Part shown: one piece after another, positions 17,737 to 25,872 of the stretch
How the letters are laid out: every line of letters begins with the position of its first letter
Numbering within the stretch: the stretch's first letter is position 1
Assembly (NCBI RefSeq): GCF_003122385.1
Contig: NZ_CP029255.1
Span: forward strand, 868,001-932,000
Direction: 5' to 3'
Source of the DNA: Flavobacterium crocinum
Lineage (GTDB): Bacteria > Bacteroidota > Bacteroidia > Flavobacteriales > Flavobacteriaceae
DNA length: 64,000 nucleotides
The notes under the pieces: generated by a model
What the model was told of the DNA's origin: nothing
Databases searched by the model: none
Seen by the model: the letters and a program-made list of their open reading frames with translations, nothing else
Translations under genes and position numbers: made by a program

Positions 17737-19701
17737 ATGAATTTTCCAAAACAAAAAATATACAAAGCACTAAAAATACTGGGAATAGTAATTCTTGTAC
17801 TTTGCATTGGATTGTACTATTTCCGAAATTCTCTTTTAAAGCAGGCCATTGCCAAAGTGACTCACAAAATGGCTGTTCAGTACAACAGTAATTTTTCTGT
17901 CGAAGAAGCTTCTTTTGATGGTTTATCTACCATTCATTTGACTGACGTTGTTTTGGCTCCAATAAATGCTGATACACTGGTCAAAATAAAAAATGTAGAA
18001 ACCAGTATCAGTTTAAGTAATTTATTGATTGGAGATGTTCAGGTTGGAACTTTAAAAGTCGACAACGGGTATATTCAGTTGGTCAAAAAAGGTAAAAAAA
18101 GAAATTTTGATGCTTTTCTAAAAAGAGACAAAGAAGAAACAGAATCGAACGAAAAACGAAAATATGCTTCTTTTGCTTACAGAATCATTTCAAAAGTTCT
18201 GAATTTGGTTCCAACCGATATGGATTTGAAAAACTTCAAATTCAAAATCGACGACAACGGAAAACAAACTACTGTTGATGTAGATAAATTGGTTTTAAGT
18301 GACAAACAGCTGGAAACGAATCTACATGTCCAAGCCAAAGATTTTGATCAGCGTTGGAACATTAAAGGATTTGCAGATCCAAGAAACAAAAAAGCCGATA
18401 TTCGATTTTTCAATCTCGACACAGGAGCAATTCGTGTTCCGTATTTGGATCAGCGCTATAACTTAAAAGCAAGCTTCGATTCGATCCGCTTAAATGTTCA
18501 GAACATTGATAAAAGTGGCAGCGAACTTCATATTGACGGCTACACTTCTATCGCCAATCTTAAAATCAATCATCCAAAAATTGCGAGTAAAGATGTCGTA
18601 ATAAAAAATGCCCGTTTTGATTACCGCTTTTTATTGGGAGATAGTTTTATTTCGATTGACAGCACTTCGACTATGCAGTTGAATAAAATTAAAGTGCGTC
18701 CGTACATTTCTTATGATACCGAAAAAGATACCGTTTATACTTTGAAAGTAGATATTCCAAAAATGAAAGCGCAGGATTTTATCGTTTCGCTTCCAGATGG
18801 TTTGTTTAAGCATTTTCAGGGCATGCAGGCGACTGGAAATTTCGATTATAAACTAGACTTCAAATTCAACAAAAACAAACCCAATACGCTTGTTTTTGAC
18901 AGTAAATTAAATAAAGAAGATTTACGAATCACGAAATATGGTGAAGCCGATTTAAATAAGCTAAATGGTGAATTCGTATATCGTGCGATTATTCAAAATG
19001 TATTGCAAAGACCGGTTTTGGTTGGAAATGCAAATCCGAATTATACTCCTTTAGATCAGATTTCTCCTTATTTGAGAAAATGTGTTTTAACAACAGAAGA
19101 TCCTTCTTTCTTCTCACATCGCGGTTTTATTAATGAAGCATTTAAACAATCGATTCTAAAAAACATTAGAACTAAGAAATTCTCTCGCGGTGCCAGCACC
19201 ATTAGCATGCAGTTGATTAAAAACGTATTCTTAACAAGAGAAAAGACGCTTTCGCGAAAGCTTGAAGAAATTCTATTAGTTTACATTTTAGAAAATAACC
19301 GAATTGTAAGCAAGGAAAGAATGCTGGAAGTGTATTTCAATATTATTGAATGGGGGCCAAATGTATATGGAATTGGCGAAGCAAGTCATTTCTATTTCCA
19401 AAAAAGTCCAGCGGATTTGAATGTTGATGAATGTTTATACCTGGCAACGATTATTCCGAAACCAAGAAAATTCATGTATCAGTTTAATGATCAAGGTAAT
19501 TTGAAAGATTATGCGATTAAAAACCAGAAATTCTTAAAGAATTTGATGTTCAGAAGAGGACTTTTAGTTCCGGAAGATACAACTGGAATATTACCGGTTT
19601 ATATTTCGGGAAATGCGCGTTCTTTTATTAAAATTAAAGTTCCGGATTCTACTGCAGTCAAAAATGATTCTTTGGCTGTGGATGATGAATTTGATTTGTA
19701 A
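17737..19701 (+). CDS. GT51 peptidoglycan transglycosylase with N-terminal AsmA-like region
   Basis: This 654-residue membrane-anchored protein has one N-terminal transmembrane helix (about residues 10-28). Some 380 residues of AsmA/DUF3971-like beta-rich sequence follow (NVETSISLSNLLIGDVQVG and similar). The C-terminal third is a GT51 transglycosylase: TEDPSFFSHRG (catalytic Glu), RGASTISMQLIKN, RKLEE, and ERMLEVYFNIIEWG. No penicillin-binding transpeptidase domain is present. GT51 enzymes polymerise lipid II into glycan strands. The unusual N-terminal region may hold the domain at a chosen site or bind lipid; that is inference. It appears to be transcribed alone and is followed by a long palindromic repeat. 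Confidence 0.9.
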   Translation: MNFPKQKIYKALKILGIVILVLCIGLYYFRNSLLKQAIAKVTHKMAVQYNSNFSVEEASFDGLSTIHLTDVVLAPINADTLVKIKNVETSISLSNLLIGDVQVGTLKVDNGYIQLVKKGKKRNFDAFLKRDKEETESNEKRKYASFAYRIISKVLNLVPTDMDLKNFKFKIDDNGKQTTVDVDKLVLSDKQLETNLHVQAKDFDQRWNIKGFADPRNKKADIRFFNLDTGAIRVPYLDQRYNLKASFDSIRLNVQNIDKSGSELHIDGYTSIANLKINHPKIASKDVVIKNARFDYRFLLGDSFISIDSTSTMQLNKIKVRPYISYDTEKDTVYTLKVDIPKMKAQDFIVSLPDGLFKHFQGMQATGNFDYKLDFKFNKNKPNTLVFDSKLNKEDLRITKYGEADLNKLNGEFVYRAIIQNVLQRPVLVGNANPNYTPLDQISPYLRKCVLTTEDPSFFSHRGFINEAFKQSILKNIRTKKFSRGASTISMQLIKNVFLTREKTLSRKLEEILLVYILENNRIVSKERMLEVYFNIIEWGPNVYGIGEASHFYFQKSPADLNVDECLYLATIIPKPRKFMYQFNDQGNLKDYAIKNQKFLKNLMFRRGLLVPEDTTGILPVYISGNARSFIKIKVPDSTAVKNDSLAVDDEFDL

Positions 19702-19708
19702 ATAGTAC

Positions 19709-19816
19709 TTAACCGCAAAGTTCGCAAAGATTTACGCAAAGGGCGCAATGTTTTTCTTTAAAGAATGAGAATTCCTTTGCGTGCCTTGCGTAAATCTTTG
19801 CGAACTTTGCGGTTAA
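19709..19816. repeat. Long perfect inverted repeat (31-base arms)
   Basis: Arms of 31 bases built from AACCGCAAAGTTCGCAAAG units match perfectly across a 46-base centre. It lies between convergent genes and ends seven bases before the regulator stop. It could terminate both transcripts; the sequence type is the GCAAAG-rich repeat of flavobacterial intergenic regions. Confidence 0.92.
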
Positions 19817-19822
19817 AAAAAA

Positions 19823-20572
19823 CTATTTAAAGTTCCTCAAAAACTCTTCCTTGTAAGTTGGCGAAACTTCAATTTCAGCACCATCATTAAGCGTCACGAT
19901 TCCACCTTTGTTATACGATTTCACGCAATTGAGATTGATGATATGCGATTTATGAACCCGAATAAATGGCAGAGGCAAAATCTCTGAAAAATGTTTCAGG
20001 AAACGACAGACCATTTTTTTACTTCCGTTGTTGAGATGCAAATCCGTAAAATTTCCGTTACCACGAAGTCGTACTATTTCTTCCATTTTTACGACTTCGA
20101 AACCTTCAAGCGTTGGAAGAATGACTTGTTGTTTTTCTGGTTTTTGCTCGTGGAAATTCTCAACAATAATTTTATTTCGATTGAAGATTTCATGATTCAT
20201 AATTTGATGCTGAACCTTATTTACCGCTACAATCAATTCTTCAATACTAATTGGTTTTAAAAGATAATACGCGGCACTTTGATTCAAAGCCCGAAGCGAA
20301 TATTCCGAAAATGCCGTGACAAAGATAGTTTCAAAATGCAAATCTTTACACGCTTCCAAAACATCAAAAGCATTTCCGAAAGGCATTTCGACATCCAGAA
20401 AAACCAATTGCGGTTTCAGTTCGTGAAGCAACGGAACAGCTTCTTTGATGTTCTGCGCTTCGTCAATAACCTCAACCTGCGGACAATACTTACTCAAATA
20501 ATTTTTGAGCACTTCTCGCGCGGCGAGTTCGTCTTCTACAATTACACTTTTTATCTTTTGGAGCGTCATCAT
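19823..20572 (-). CDS. LytTR-family response regulator
   Basis: This 249-residue response regulator has a receiver domain at residues 7-125, with Asp60 as the phospho-acceptor (LVFLDVEMP), acidic pocket residues Glu13/Asp14 and Lys near 107 (YLLKPIS). The C-terminal LytTR DNA-binding domain is at about 148-245 (VRLRGNGNFTDLHL, FIRVHKSHIINL). It overlaps the kinase stop by four bases (ATGA-type overlap), so it is co-translated with its partner. LytTR proteins bind pairs of direct repeats about two helical turns apart; matching pairs are seen upstream of the neighbouring genes. Confidence 0.95.
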   Translation of the reverse strand: MMTLQKIKSVIVEDELAAREVLKNYLSKYCPQVEVIDEAQNIKEAVPLLHELKPQLVFLDVEMPFGNAFDVLEACKDLHFETIFVTAFSEYSLRALNQSAAYYLLKPISIEELIVAVNKVQHQIMNHEIFNRNKIIVENFHEQKPEKQQVILPTLEGFEVVKMEEIVRLRGNGNFTDLHLNNGSKKMVCRFLKHFSEILPLPFIRVHKSHIINLNCVKSYNKGGIVTLNDGAEIEVSPTYKEEFLRNFK

Positions 20573-22389
20573 ATTTTATCAATTAATGGAAAAACAATTT
20601 GAATTATTGTGCCAGATTCCAGTCCTTCTTTTTCTACAATTTTAAATGTAATTTCCTTTTTATACAATTCGTTCAAAAGCGCGATTCGTTCTTTGGTATT
20701 GTTCAACCCTCGGGATTCGTATATTTTCTGGTTCGTGGTTTTGAGTTCACGGCTTTTGGTTAAACCAATTCCGTTATCTTCGATAGTGACAATGATTTTT
20801 CCGTTTTTCACGTCGAATCGTAAAGACAGAAAACCTTTTTTATCCAGATAACGTAATCCGTGCCAAATGGCATTTTCGAGATGAGGCTGTAAAATCATAT
20901 TCGGAACAAAAACCCTTTCTGGATCCAGCGAATCGTCTACTGTAATTTCAAAATCAAATTTATCTTCAAAACGCAGATGTTCTAAATCCAGATATTTTTT
21001 CAATTGCTCGACTTCTTTATCCAAAGAAATAAAATCTTTATTGGAATTTTCCATCATATTCCGCATCAGATTCGAATAAGATGTTAGATATTTATTCGCC
21101 TCCAGTTCTTTATTTTCCGAAATAAACTGATTGACACTATTCAAACTATTAAAAATAAAATGCGGATTCATTTCGCGTCGTAATGACTGCAAAGCAATTT
21201 CTTTATTTTTAATTTTAATGGAATACAAGGCTTTCACAATAAACAAAAACAAAAGCAGTAACAAACCAACTGAACCAATCAGGAAATAATTGAAAGTGTT
21301 TTTCTTCGAAATCAGCTCATCTTTCAGTGTTTTTTCTTTTTCCAGCTGACGGATTTTCTCTTCCGTAATCTGAAAAGTCTTCGCATCAATTAAAGTTGTA
21401 TCAGAATGAATGAGTTTATCGAAATTGTCAAAAAACTGCTCATACAAAGCCATACTTTCTTTATCCTGACCTTTGGTTTTGTAGTATTTAACCAAAGATG
21501 ATAAACTCTTTTTGGCTTCCGCCGAATTTCCTTTTTGAAAAGACAAATCATACGCTTCTTTTAATGATGAAATCGCCTTCTCAGGTTCTTTCTTTTCAAA
21601 ATAAAGGGATGAAAGCGATTGAAGCTGTTTTATTTCGGTTGTATAATCTTTATTTTTTCTGGCTTCTGCCAATATTTTTTCGCTTATCAGAAGCGCTTTA
21701 TCAAACTGATTGTCTTCGGCATAAACTTTAGCAATTTCGTTTTTGATTTTTATGGCTTCTTCAGGTTTGTTTTTGGCATAATCTAAGGCTTTGTTGTAAC
21801 TCTCAATCGCTACTTTTTTATCATTTAACTGAAGTGAATTCTTCGCTTTCTGAACATACGCTTCTTTAACTTCGCCTTTTTTGTTTTCCTTTTTCAGTAA
21901 ATCAATATTCGAATCCACATAATCTGCCTGACTTACCGGATCGGACTGATTTTTTAAACGGTTGGCATCGTTTAAATTGATTTTTTCTTCAACTGCATCT
22001 TTTGTCAACGATCCCGCTTTTTCATAGTTTTTAATCGCCGAGCCAAAGTTTTTCTGATTTTCCTGTGCTTTAGCAAGACTTCTGGTAACACGGGTTTTGT
22101 CTTCTGTCAGTTTTAATTTAGTATAACTGTTTAACGCTCTTTTATAGTATTCTTCTGCTTTGGCATTATCTCCTTTATTCAGAAATTCATTAGCCAGTTT
22201 TTCGTAATTCTGAGCAATTTTCGATTCATCGTTATCATCCAGTGATTTGGATAATTCTTCTGCCGTTTTACTGATTTTGGTACTGCTTTTCTCCATTTTT
22301 TTATCAGGAATAGCTTGTGCTGTCATTCGCTGTGGAACTAACAACACTAAAAAAAACAGACTAAAAACAATTAATACACTATGCTTCAC
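20569..22389 (-). CDS. TPR-containing sensor histidine kinase (LytS/His_kinase type)
   Basis: The 606-residue sensor starts with a signal peptide (HSVLIVFSLFFLVLLVPQRMTAQ). About 300 residues of tetratricopeptide repeats follow in the periplasm (for example NEFLNKGDNAKAEEYYKRAL). A transmembrane helix is near residue 373-392 and a short coiled linker comes next. The kinase core is the His_kinase (PF06580) type with the phospho-acceptor in REMNPHFIFNSLNS, and the ATPase part has N and G boxes (ENAIWHGLRYL, VTIEDNGIGLTKS). Periplasmic TPRs suggest that the signal is a protein or cell-wall fragment. It is first in the operon and divergent from the SIMPL-domain gene. Confidence 0.95.
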   Translation of the reverse strand: MKHSVLIVFSLFFLVLLVPQRMTAQAIPDKKMEKSSTKISKTAEELSKSLDDNDESKIAQNYEKLANEFLNKGDNAKAEEYYKRALNSYTKLKLTEDKTRVTRSLAKAQENQKNFGSAIKNYEKAGSLTKDAVEEKINLNDANRLKNQSDPVSQADYVDSNIDLLKKENKKGEVKEAYVQKAKNSLQLNDKKVAIESYNKALDYAKNKPEEAIKIKNEIAKVYAEDNQFDKALLISEKILAEARKNKDYTTEIKQLQSLSSLYFEKKEPEKAISSLKEAYDLSFQKGNSAEAKKSLSSLVKYYKTKGQDKESMALYEQFFDNFDKLIHSDTTLIDAKTFQITEEKIRQLEKEKTLKDELISKKNTFNYFLIGSVGLLLLLFLFIVKALYSIKIKNKEIALQSLRREMNPHFIFNSLNSVNQFISENKELEANKYLTSYSNLMRNMMENSNKDFISLDKEVEQLKKYLDLEHLRFEDKFDFEITVDDSLDPERVFVPNMILQPHLENAIWHGLRYLDKKGFLSLRFDVKNGKIIVTIEDNGIGLTKSRELKTTNQKIYESRGLNNTKERIALLNELYKKEITFKIVEKEGLESGTIIQIVFPLIDKI

Positions 22390-22444
22390 AATAAGTAATT
22401 TAGAAAATGTAAAGTAACCTAATTTCAGATTCCCATCCTATATC

Positions 22445-22511
22445 TTTCACCAAGTCAAACGGCCTGTTGACCCATTTTGCCAAAAATACGTTTTTTCCTG
22501 CAATACATTTG
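22445..22511 (+). promoter_or_regulatory. Putative LytTR operator and promoter before SIMPL gene
   Basis: TTTCACCAAGTCAAA is followed by a second ACC-centred half-site (TTGACCCATTTTG) exactly 21 bases on, then TACATTTG as -7 box 45 bases after the block. The same arrangement recurs before the VWA gene. No TTG box is well placed, consistent with an activator-dependent promoter. Confidence 0.65.
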
Positions 22512-22534
22512 TTTCCGAATCAAAAATCAAAATC

Positions 22535-23494
22535 ATGAAAAAACTATCCTTATCTCTTTTTATCATTCTATTTTCTCAGCTTGTAGTCGCACAGGTTTCA
22601 GGAAATGTCAATTATCAAAATCAGTACAATGACCAAAATAGCATTAACATCAATTTTCCTTCTGACGATGGAATTGTCGCAAGCGTAAAAGGACTTGCCA
22701 ATGTTAAAGCAGATTCTTATACCGCTATTTTCAGCACCACTCAAACCGGCAAAACAACCAAAGAAGTCAACGAATTACTTGACCAGAGAATTACGCAGGC
22801 ACTAAACGAAATCAAACTTAAAAAAGACGTTGAAACTTTTGTCGATATGATTTCGTTTGTTCCGGTTTATGAATACGAAGCCGAAAAAAAAGTATTCAGC
22901 CGAAAAACCTACAATGAAGTTCCGATTGGATTTGAATTGAAGAAAAATATTCATATCAAATTCTCAGATCCCAATCAGCTGAATGAATTTATTTCCATCT
23001 TATCTAATAATGAAATTTATGATTTGGTGCGAGTAGATTACTTTTCAAATGCTTTGGAAACCATCAAAAAAGAAATGATGGCCAAAGCCAGATTACTGAT
23101 TCAGGAAAAAATAAAAAACTATGAAACTCTGCTTGGCGAGACTTTTACAAACACCGAAAAAAGAATAACCGACGATTTCATAGTAAACTTACCCGTAGAA
23201 ATGTATCAATCTTATGAGGCTTACAACAGCTCTTCTTTAAACTTAAAAAGAAATTCAAATATTAACCAAGCTACCAAATCGACTACACTTTATTATCAGC
23301 CGGTTTTTGGTAAAGAGTTTGATTTTATCCTTAATCCTTCGGTTTTAGAACCTGTTATTCAGGTACAATATGAAGTAAAAATTGTCATTAACAGAGAAAA
23401 GAAACAAACTGTAAAAGGAGACAAAGAGTTTATTCTGGTTACACCAAATGGCGATTTAAAAACTTTAAATATCAATACGCCAAAACAAAATTAA
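22535..23494 (+). CDS. SIMPL (DUF541)-domain periplasmic protein
   Basis: This is a 319-residue secreted protein with signal peptide KKLSLSLFIILFSQLVVAQ. The central part resembles SIMPL/DUF541 proteins: ASVKGLANVKADSYTAIFST followed by TTKEVNELLDQRITQALNEI and a second alpha/beta repeat with VPIGFELKKNIHIKFSD. Members (for example the E. coli oxidative-stress protein YggE) are periplasmic or outer-membrane associated and of uncertain mechanism. The match is by pattern and not strong at the C-terminus. The gene is divergent from the kinase operon and has a probable LytTR-type operator, so it is a likely target of that system. Confidence 0.65.
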   Translation: MKKLSLSLFIILFSQLVVAQVSGNVNYQNQYNDQNSININFPSDDGIVASVKGLANVKADSYTAIFSTTQTGKTTKEVNELLDQRITQALNEIKLKKDVETFVDMISFVPVYEYEAEKKVFSRKTYNEVPIGFELKKNIHIKFSDPNQLNEFISILSNNEIYDLVRVDYFSNALETIKKEMMAKARLLIQEKIKNYETLLGETFTNTEKRITDDFIVNLPVEMYQSYEAYNSSSLNLKRNSNINQATKSTTLYYQPVFGKEFDFILNPSVLEPVIQVQYEVKIVINREKKQTVKGDKEFILVTPNGDLKTLNINTPKQN

Positions 23495-23497
23495 TTT

Positions 23498-23634
23498 AAC
23501 ACATAGAAACATAAATTTTAAAAAAAGTACAATAAGATAATTTAAAAAAATCTTGATTTTCACACATAGCTATGTTTTTTTATTATGAAGTAAAACGCCT
23601 TTTGTAAGTTACAAAATCTATGTTTCTATGTGTT
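23498..23634. repeat. Inverted repeat AACACATAGAAACATA family
   Basis: Two 16-base perfect arms flank about 105 bases. A 12-base palindrome ACATAGCTATGT lies near the centre. The element sits directly after the SIMPL gene and may act as its terminator. Confidence 0.8.
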
Positions 23635-23665
23635 GAAAATAATTACACCTATTATGCTGAGATCG

Positions 23666-23732
23666 TTTCACCAAGTCAAAACACCGTTTTACCCTTTGTC
23701 CGAAAAATAGGCCTTTTTTGTTTCTAAGTTTG
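23666..23732 (+). promoter_or_regulatory. Putative LytTR operator and promoter before VWA gene
   Basis: It repeats the TTTCACCAAGTCAAA block identically. A second half-site (TTTTACCCTTTG) lies 21 bases on and TAAGTTTG 45 bases after the block. The spacer aligns without gaps to the one before the SIMPL gene, sharing ACCC, AAAAATA and a T run. Confidence 0.65.
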
Positions 23733-23762
23733 ATCTGTAATCATCAGTAAAAATTAAAAATT

Positions 23763-24923
23763 ATGAAATCAAATCTTTTTATTTCCGCGCTATTTGCAGT
23801 AATATTTTCAATCACAAGCTGTCATTCTTCCAATGCCAAACCAAAATCGAAAAATGAAATCGAAAAACCGGCAACAGCTTCCAATACTAAAATACAAGTT
23901 GCCCTTTTGCTGGATACTTCGAGCAGTATGGACGGTTTAATCGATCAGGCAAAATCACGATTGTGGAATATTGTAAACACGCTGACCACTTTAAAGTACG
24001 AAGGAAAAACGCCTGATATCGAAATTGCTTTATATGAATATGGCAACGATGGTTTGTCTATAAAATCAAATTACATCAGACAGGTAACCCCACTTTCAAC
24101 CGATTTGGATCTAATTTCTGAAAAACTGTTTGCACTTAGAACCAACGGAGGAAGTGAATATTGCGGTGCCGTTATTCAGGATGCAACGAAAGAATTGAAA
24201 TGGGCATCAGAAAATAGCAGTATGAAACTGATTTATATTGCAGGAAACGAAGAATTCAATCAGGGAAAAATCAGTTATAAAGAAGCAATTAACAATGCTT
24301 TGAAAAATGGTATTTATGTAAATACTATTTTCTGTGGAAATAAAACCGAAGGCATCAACATTTTTTGGAAAGACGGTGCAGATCGCGGAAAAGGAAAATA
24401 TTTCAATATTGATTCAGACAAAGCTGTAGAATATATTGCCACTCCGTATGATGATGAAATTGCCAAATGTGATGAAAAAATAAACAAAACCTACATCAAT
24501 TACGGAACAAAAGGAGCTGATAAAAAAATGAATCAGATAAAGCAGGATCAAAACGCAAAAATGGTTTCTAATGCCAATTACACAGACCGTGCCGTAAGCA
24601 AATCGAAAGCAGTTTATAAAAATGACAGCTGGGATTTGGTTGACAAAGTAAAAGACGATGCAGGAGCTATTTCTAAAATCAAAAAAGAAGAATTACCAAC
24701 AGAATTGCAAAACAAATCGACTGCAGAATTGCAGAAAATAGTAACTGAAAAGACAAAAGAAAGAGAAACCATCCAGAAAGAAATCAGCGTTTTGGCCAAA
24801 AAACGTCAGGAATATATTGATACGGAATCTAAGAAAACGAAAAAGCAGGATGATTTAGGGAATACTATCAATTCATCCATAATAGCTTTTGCCAAAGTAA
24901 AAGGGTATACCGTTGAGAAATAA
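23763..24923 (+). CDS. VWA-domain lipoprotein
   Basis: This 386-residue lipoprotein has lipobox SITSC with Cys at residue 20. A von Willebrand A domain spans about residues 45-225: the MIDAS metal motif is DTSSSMDG near residue 53, with a Thr loop in LRTNGGSEYCG and a following strand MKLIYIAGNEEF. The remaining 160 residues are charged, helical and Lys-rich (KTKERETIQKEISVLAKKRQEY), probably coiled coil. VWA domains bind protein ligands through a divalent cation. An L,D-transpeptidase-like lipoprotein starts eight bases later, so the two probably form an operon at the cell envelope, with a LytTR-type operator upstream. Confidence 0.88.
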   Translation: MKSNLFISALFAVIFSITSCHSSNAKPKSKNEIEKPATASNTKIQVALLLDTSSSMDGLIDQAKSRLWNIVNTLTTLKYEGKTPDIEIALYEYGNDGLSIKSNYIRQVTPLSTDLDLISEKLFALRTNGGSEYCGAVIQDATKELKWASENSSMKLIYIAGNEEFNQGKISYKEAINNALKNGIYVNTIFCGNKTEGINIFWKDGADRGKGKYFNIDSDKAVEYIATPYDDEIAKCDEKINKTYINYGTKGADKKMNQIKQDQNAKMVSNANYTDRAVSKSKAVYKNDSWDLVDKVKDDAGAISKIKKEELPTELQNKSTAELQKIVTEKTKERETIQKEISVLAKKRQEYIDTESKKTKKQDDLGNTINSSIIAFAKVKGYTVEK

Positions 24924-24931
24924 ATTGATTT

Positions 24932-25555
24932 ATGAAAAGCAAAGTTTTCTTTCTCTTCTTGCTCTTGATTTTCTGCACCACATTTGCCTGCAGAAATAAA
25001 GAAGAAAAACCAACAGTCAGTAAAACTTCAAAACCGATTTATTCCTACGAAGAGAAACTAAAAAATGAAGTCACTGAAATCAGGAGATTCTTGGGGAAAT
25101 CTCCGAAATACAATTCAGATGTTGCATTCTTTTTAGACATGAAGGTAGAATCCGGAAGAAATCGGTTTTTTGTTTATGATTTAAAAAACAACAAATTACT
25201 CGATAAAGGTTTGGTTGGACATGGTTCAGGCTCTGAAACTGGCATTTATGGAGAATTGAAATTTAGTAATATCAAAAATTCCAATTGCAGTTCACTTGGC
25301 AAATACGCTATTGGTAGTTCATATACAGGAAGATTTGGAAAAGCCTATAAATTATACGGTCTAGATAAAAGCAACAGCAATGCATTTGACCGAAATATAG
25401 TACTTCATAAATATGAAGATGTTCCTTTTGAAGAACAGCCTTATCCAATCTGCAACAGTTTGGGATGTCCGATGGTAAATGAAAAGTTTTTTAATGTTCT
25501 CGAAAAACAGATTGATACTTCTAAAAAGAAAATTATTTTGGTGATGTATTATTGA
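24932..25555 (+). CDS. Murein L,D-transpeptidase catalytic-domain lipoprotein
   Basis: This 207-residue predicted lipoprotein has lipobox TTFAC, Cys near residue 20. It matches the YkuD_2-type murein L,D-transpeptidase catalytic family: FFLDMKVESGRNRFFVYDL, a KYAIGSSYTGRFGKAYKLYG segment, His in NIVLHKYEDVP near residue 157, and the catalytic Cys in CNSLGCPMV near residue 182. Such enzymes act on peptidoglycan stem peptides, making cross-links or attaching proteins; in this subfamily the activity is mostly predicted. It is the second gene after the VWA lipoprotein. Together they look like an envelope-remodelling pair. Confidence 0.85.
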   Translation: MKSKVFFLFLLLIFCTTFACRNKEEKPTVSKTSKPIYSYEEKLKNEVTEIRRFLGKSPKYNSDVAFFLDMKVESGRNRFFVYDLKNNKLLDKGLVGHGSGSETGIYGELKFSNIKNSNCSSLGKYAIGSSYTGRFGKAYKLYGLDKSNSNAFDRNIVLHKYEDVPFEEQPYPICNSLGCPMVNEKFFNVLEKQIDTSKKKIILVMYY

Positions 25556-25640
25556 TTTTTGCCACAAAGGCACTAAGACACAATATTTTTTGTTTTTAAT
25601 CTCGCAAAGACACAGAAGCAGCAAAGTTTAAATTTTTAAG

Positions 25641-25774
25641 TTCAATAGCGTCCAGCTTTAGCTGGATGAAAATATAAATGCAAGGAAAAGGGCTTTAGCC
25701 AAACTTCACTAGTTTGGCTAAAGCCCTTTTCTACTTCAATCTTGTTCCCCTAGCTGAAGCTAGGGGCTATTGAA
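25641..25774. repeat. Composite palindromic (REP-like) element with three hairpins
   Basis: Outer arms TTCAATAGC / GCTATTGAA enclose three hairpins: TCCAGC-TTTA-GCTGGA; a 20-bp perfect stem (AAAAGGGCTTTAGCCAAACT) with a five-base loop; and CCCCTAGCT-GA-AGCTAGGGG. The whole can fold into a multi-way junction. This is the organisation of REP/BIME-type elements mobilised in other bacteria by REP-associated transposases; no transposase is in the window. Confidence 0.85.
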
Positions 25775-25792
25775 AAAATTTTACTTATTTGC

Positions 25793-25810
25793 TCCTGATA
25801 GCGATCGGGA
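25793..25810. repeat. Degenerate TCCCGATAGCTATCGGGA palindrome
   Basis: It reads TCCTGATAGCGATCGGGA, two differences from the perfect palindrome found near 50.6 kb. It is probably a decayed copy of the same intergenic repeat. Confidence 0.6.
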
Positions 25811-25872
25811 TTGCGAACAAATTCCAAAAGCTTAAAAAAACTTCGCGCCTTAGTGCCTTTGTGTCCAAAAAA

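Larger units (their letters stand above)
25563..25863. repeat. Outer inverted repeat CACAAAGGCACTAAG enclosing another repeat element
   Basis: Fifteen-base arms, complementary to each other, stand about 270 bases apart in the gap between the L,D-transpeptidase and aldo-keto reductase genes. The cruciform-like element described separately lies between them. No coding potential was seen in this 317-base gap. Confidence 0.75.
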
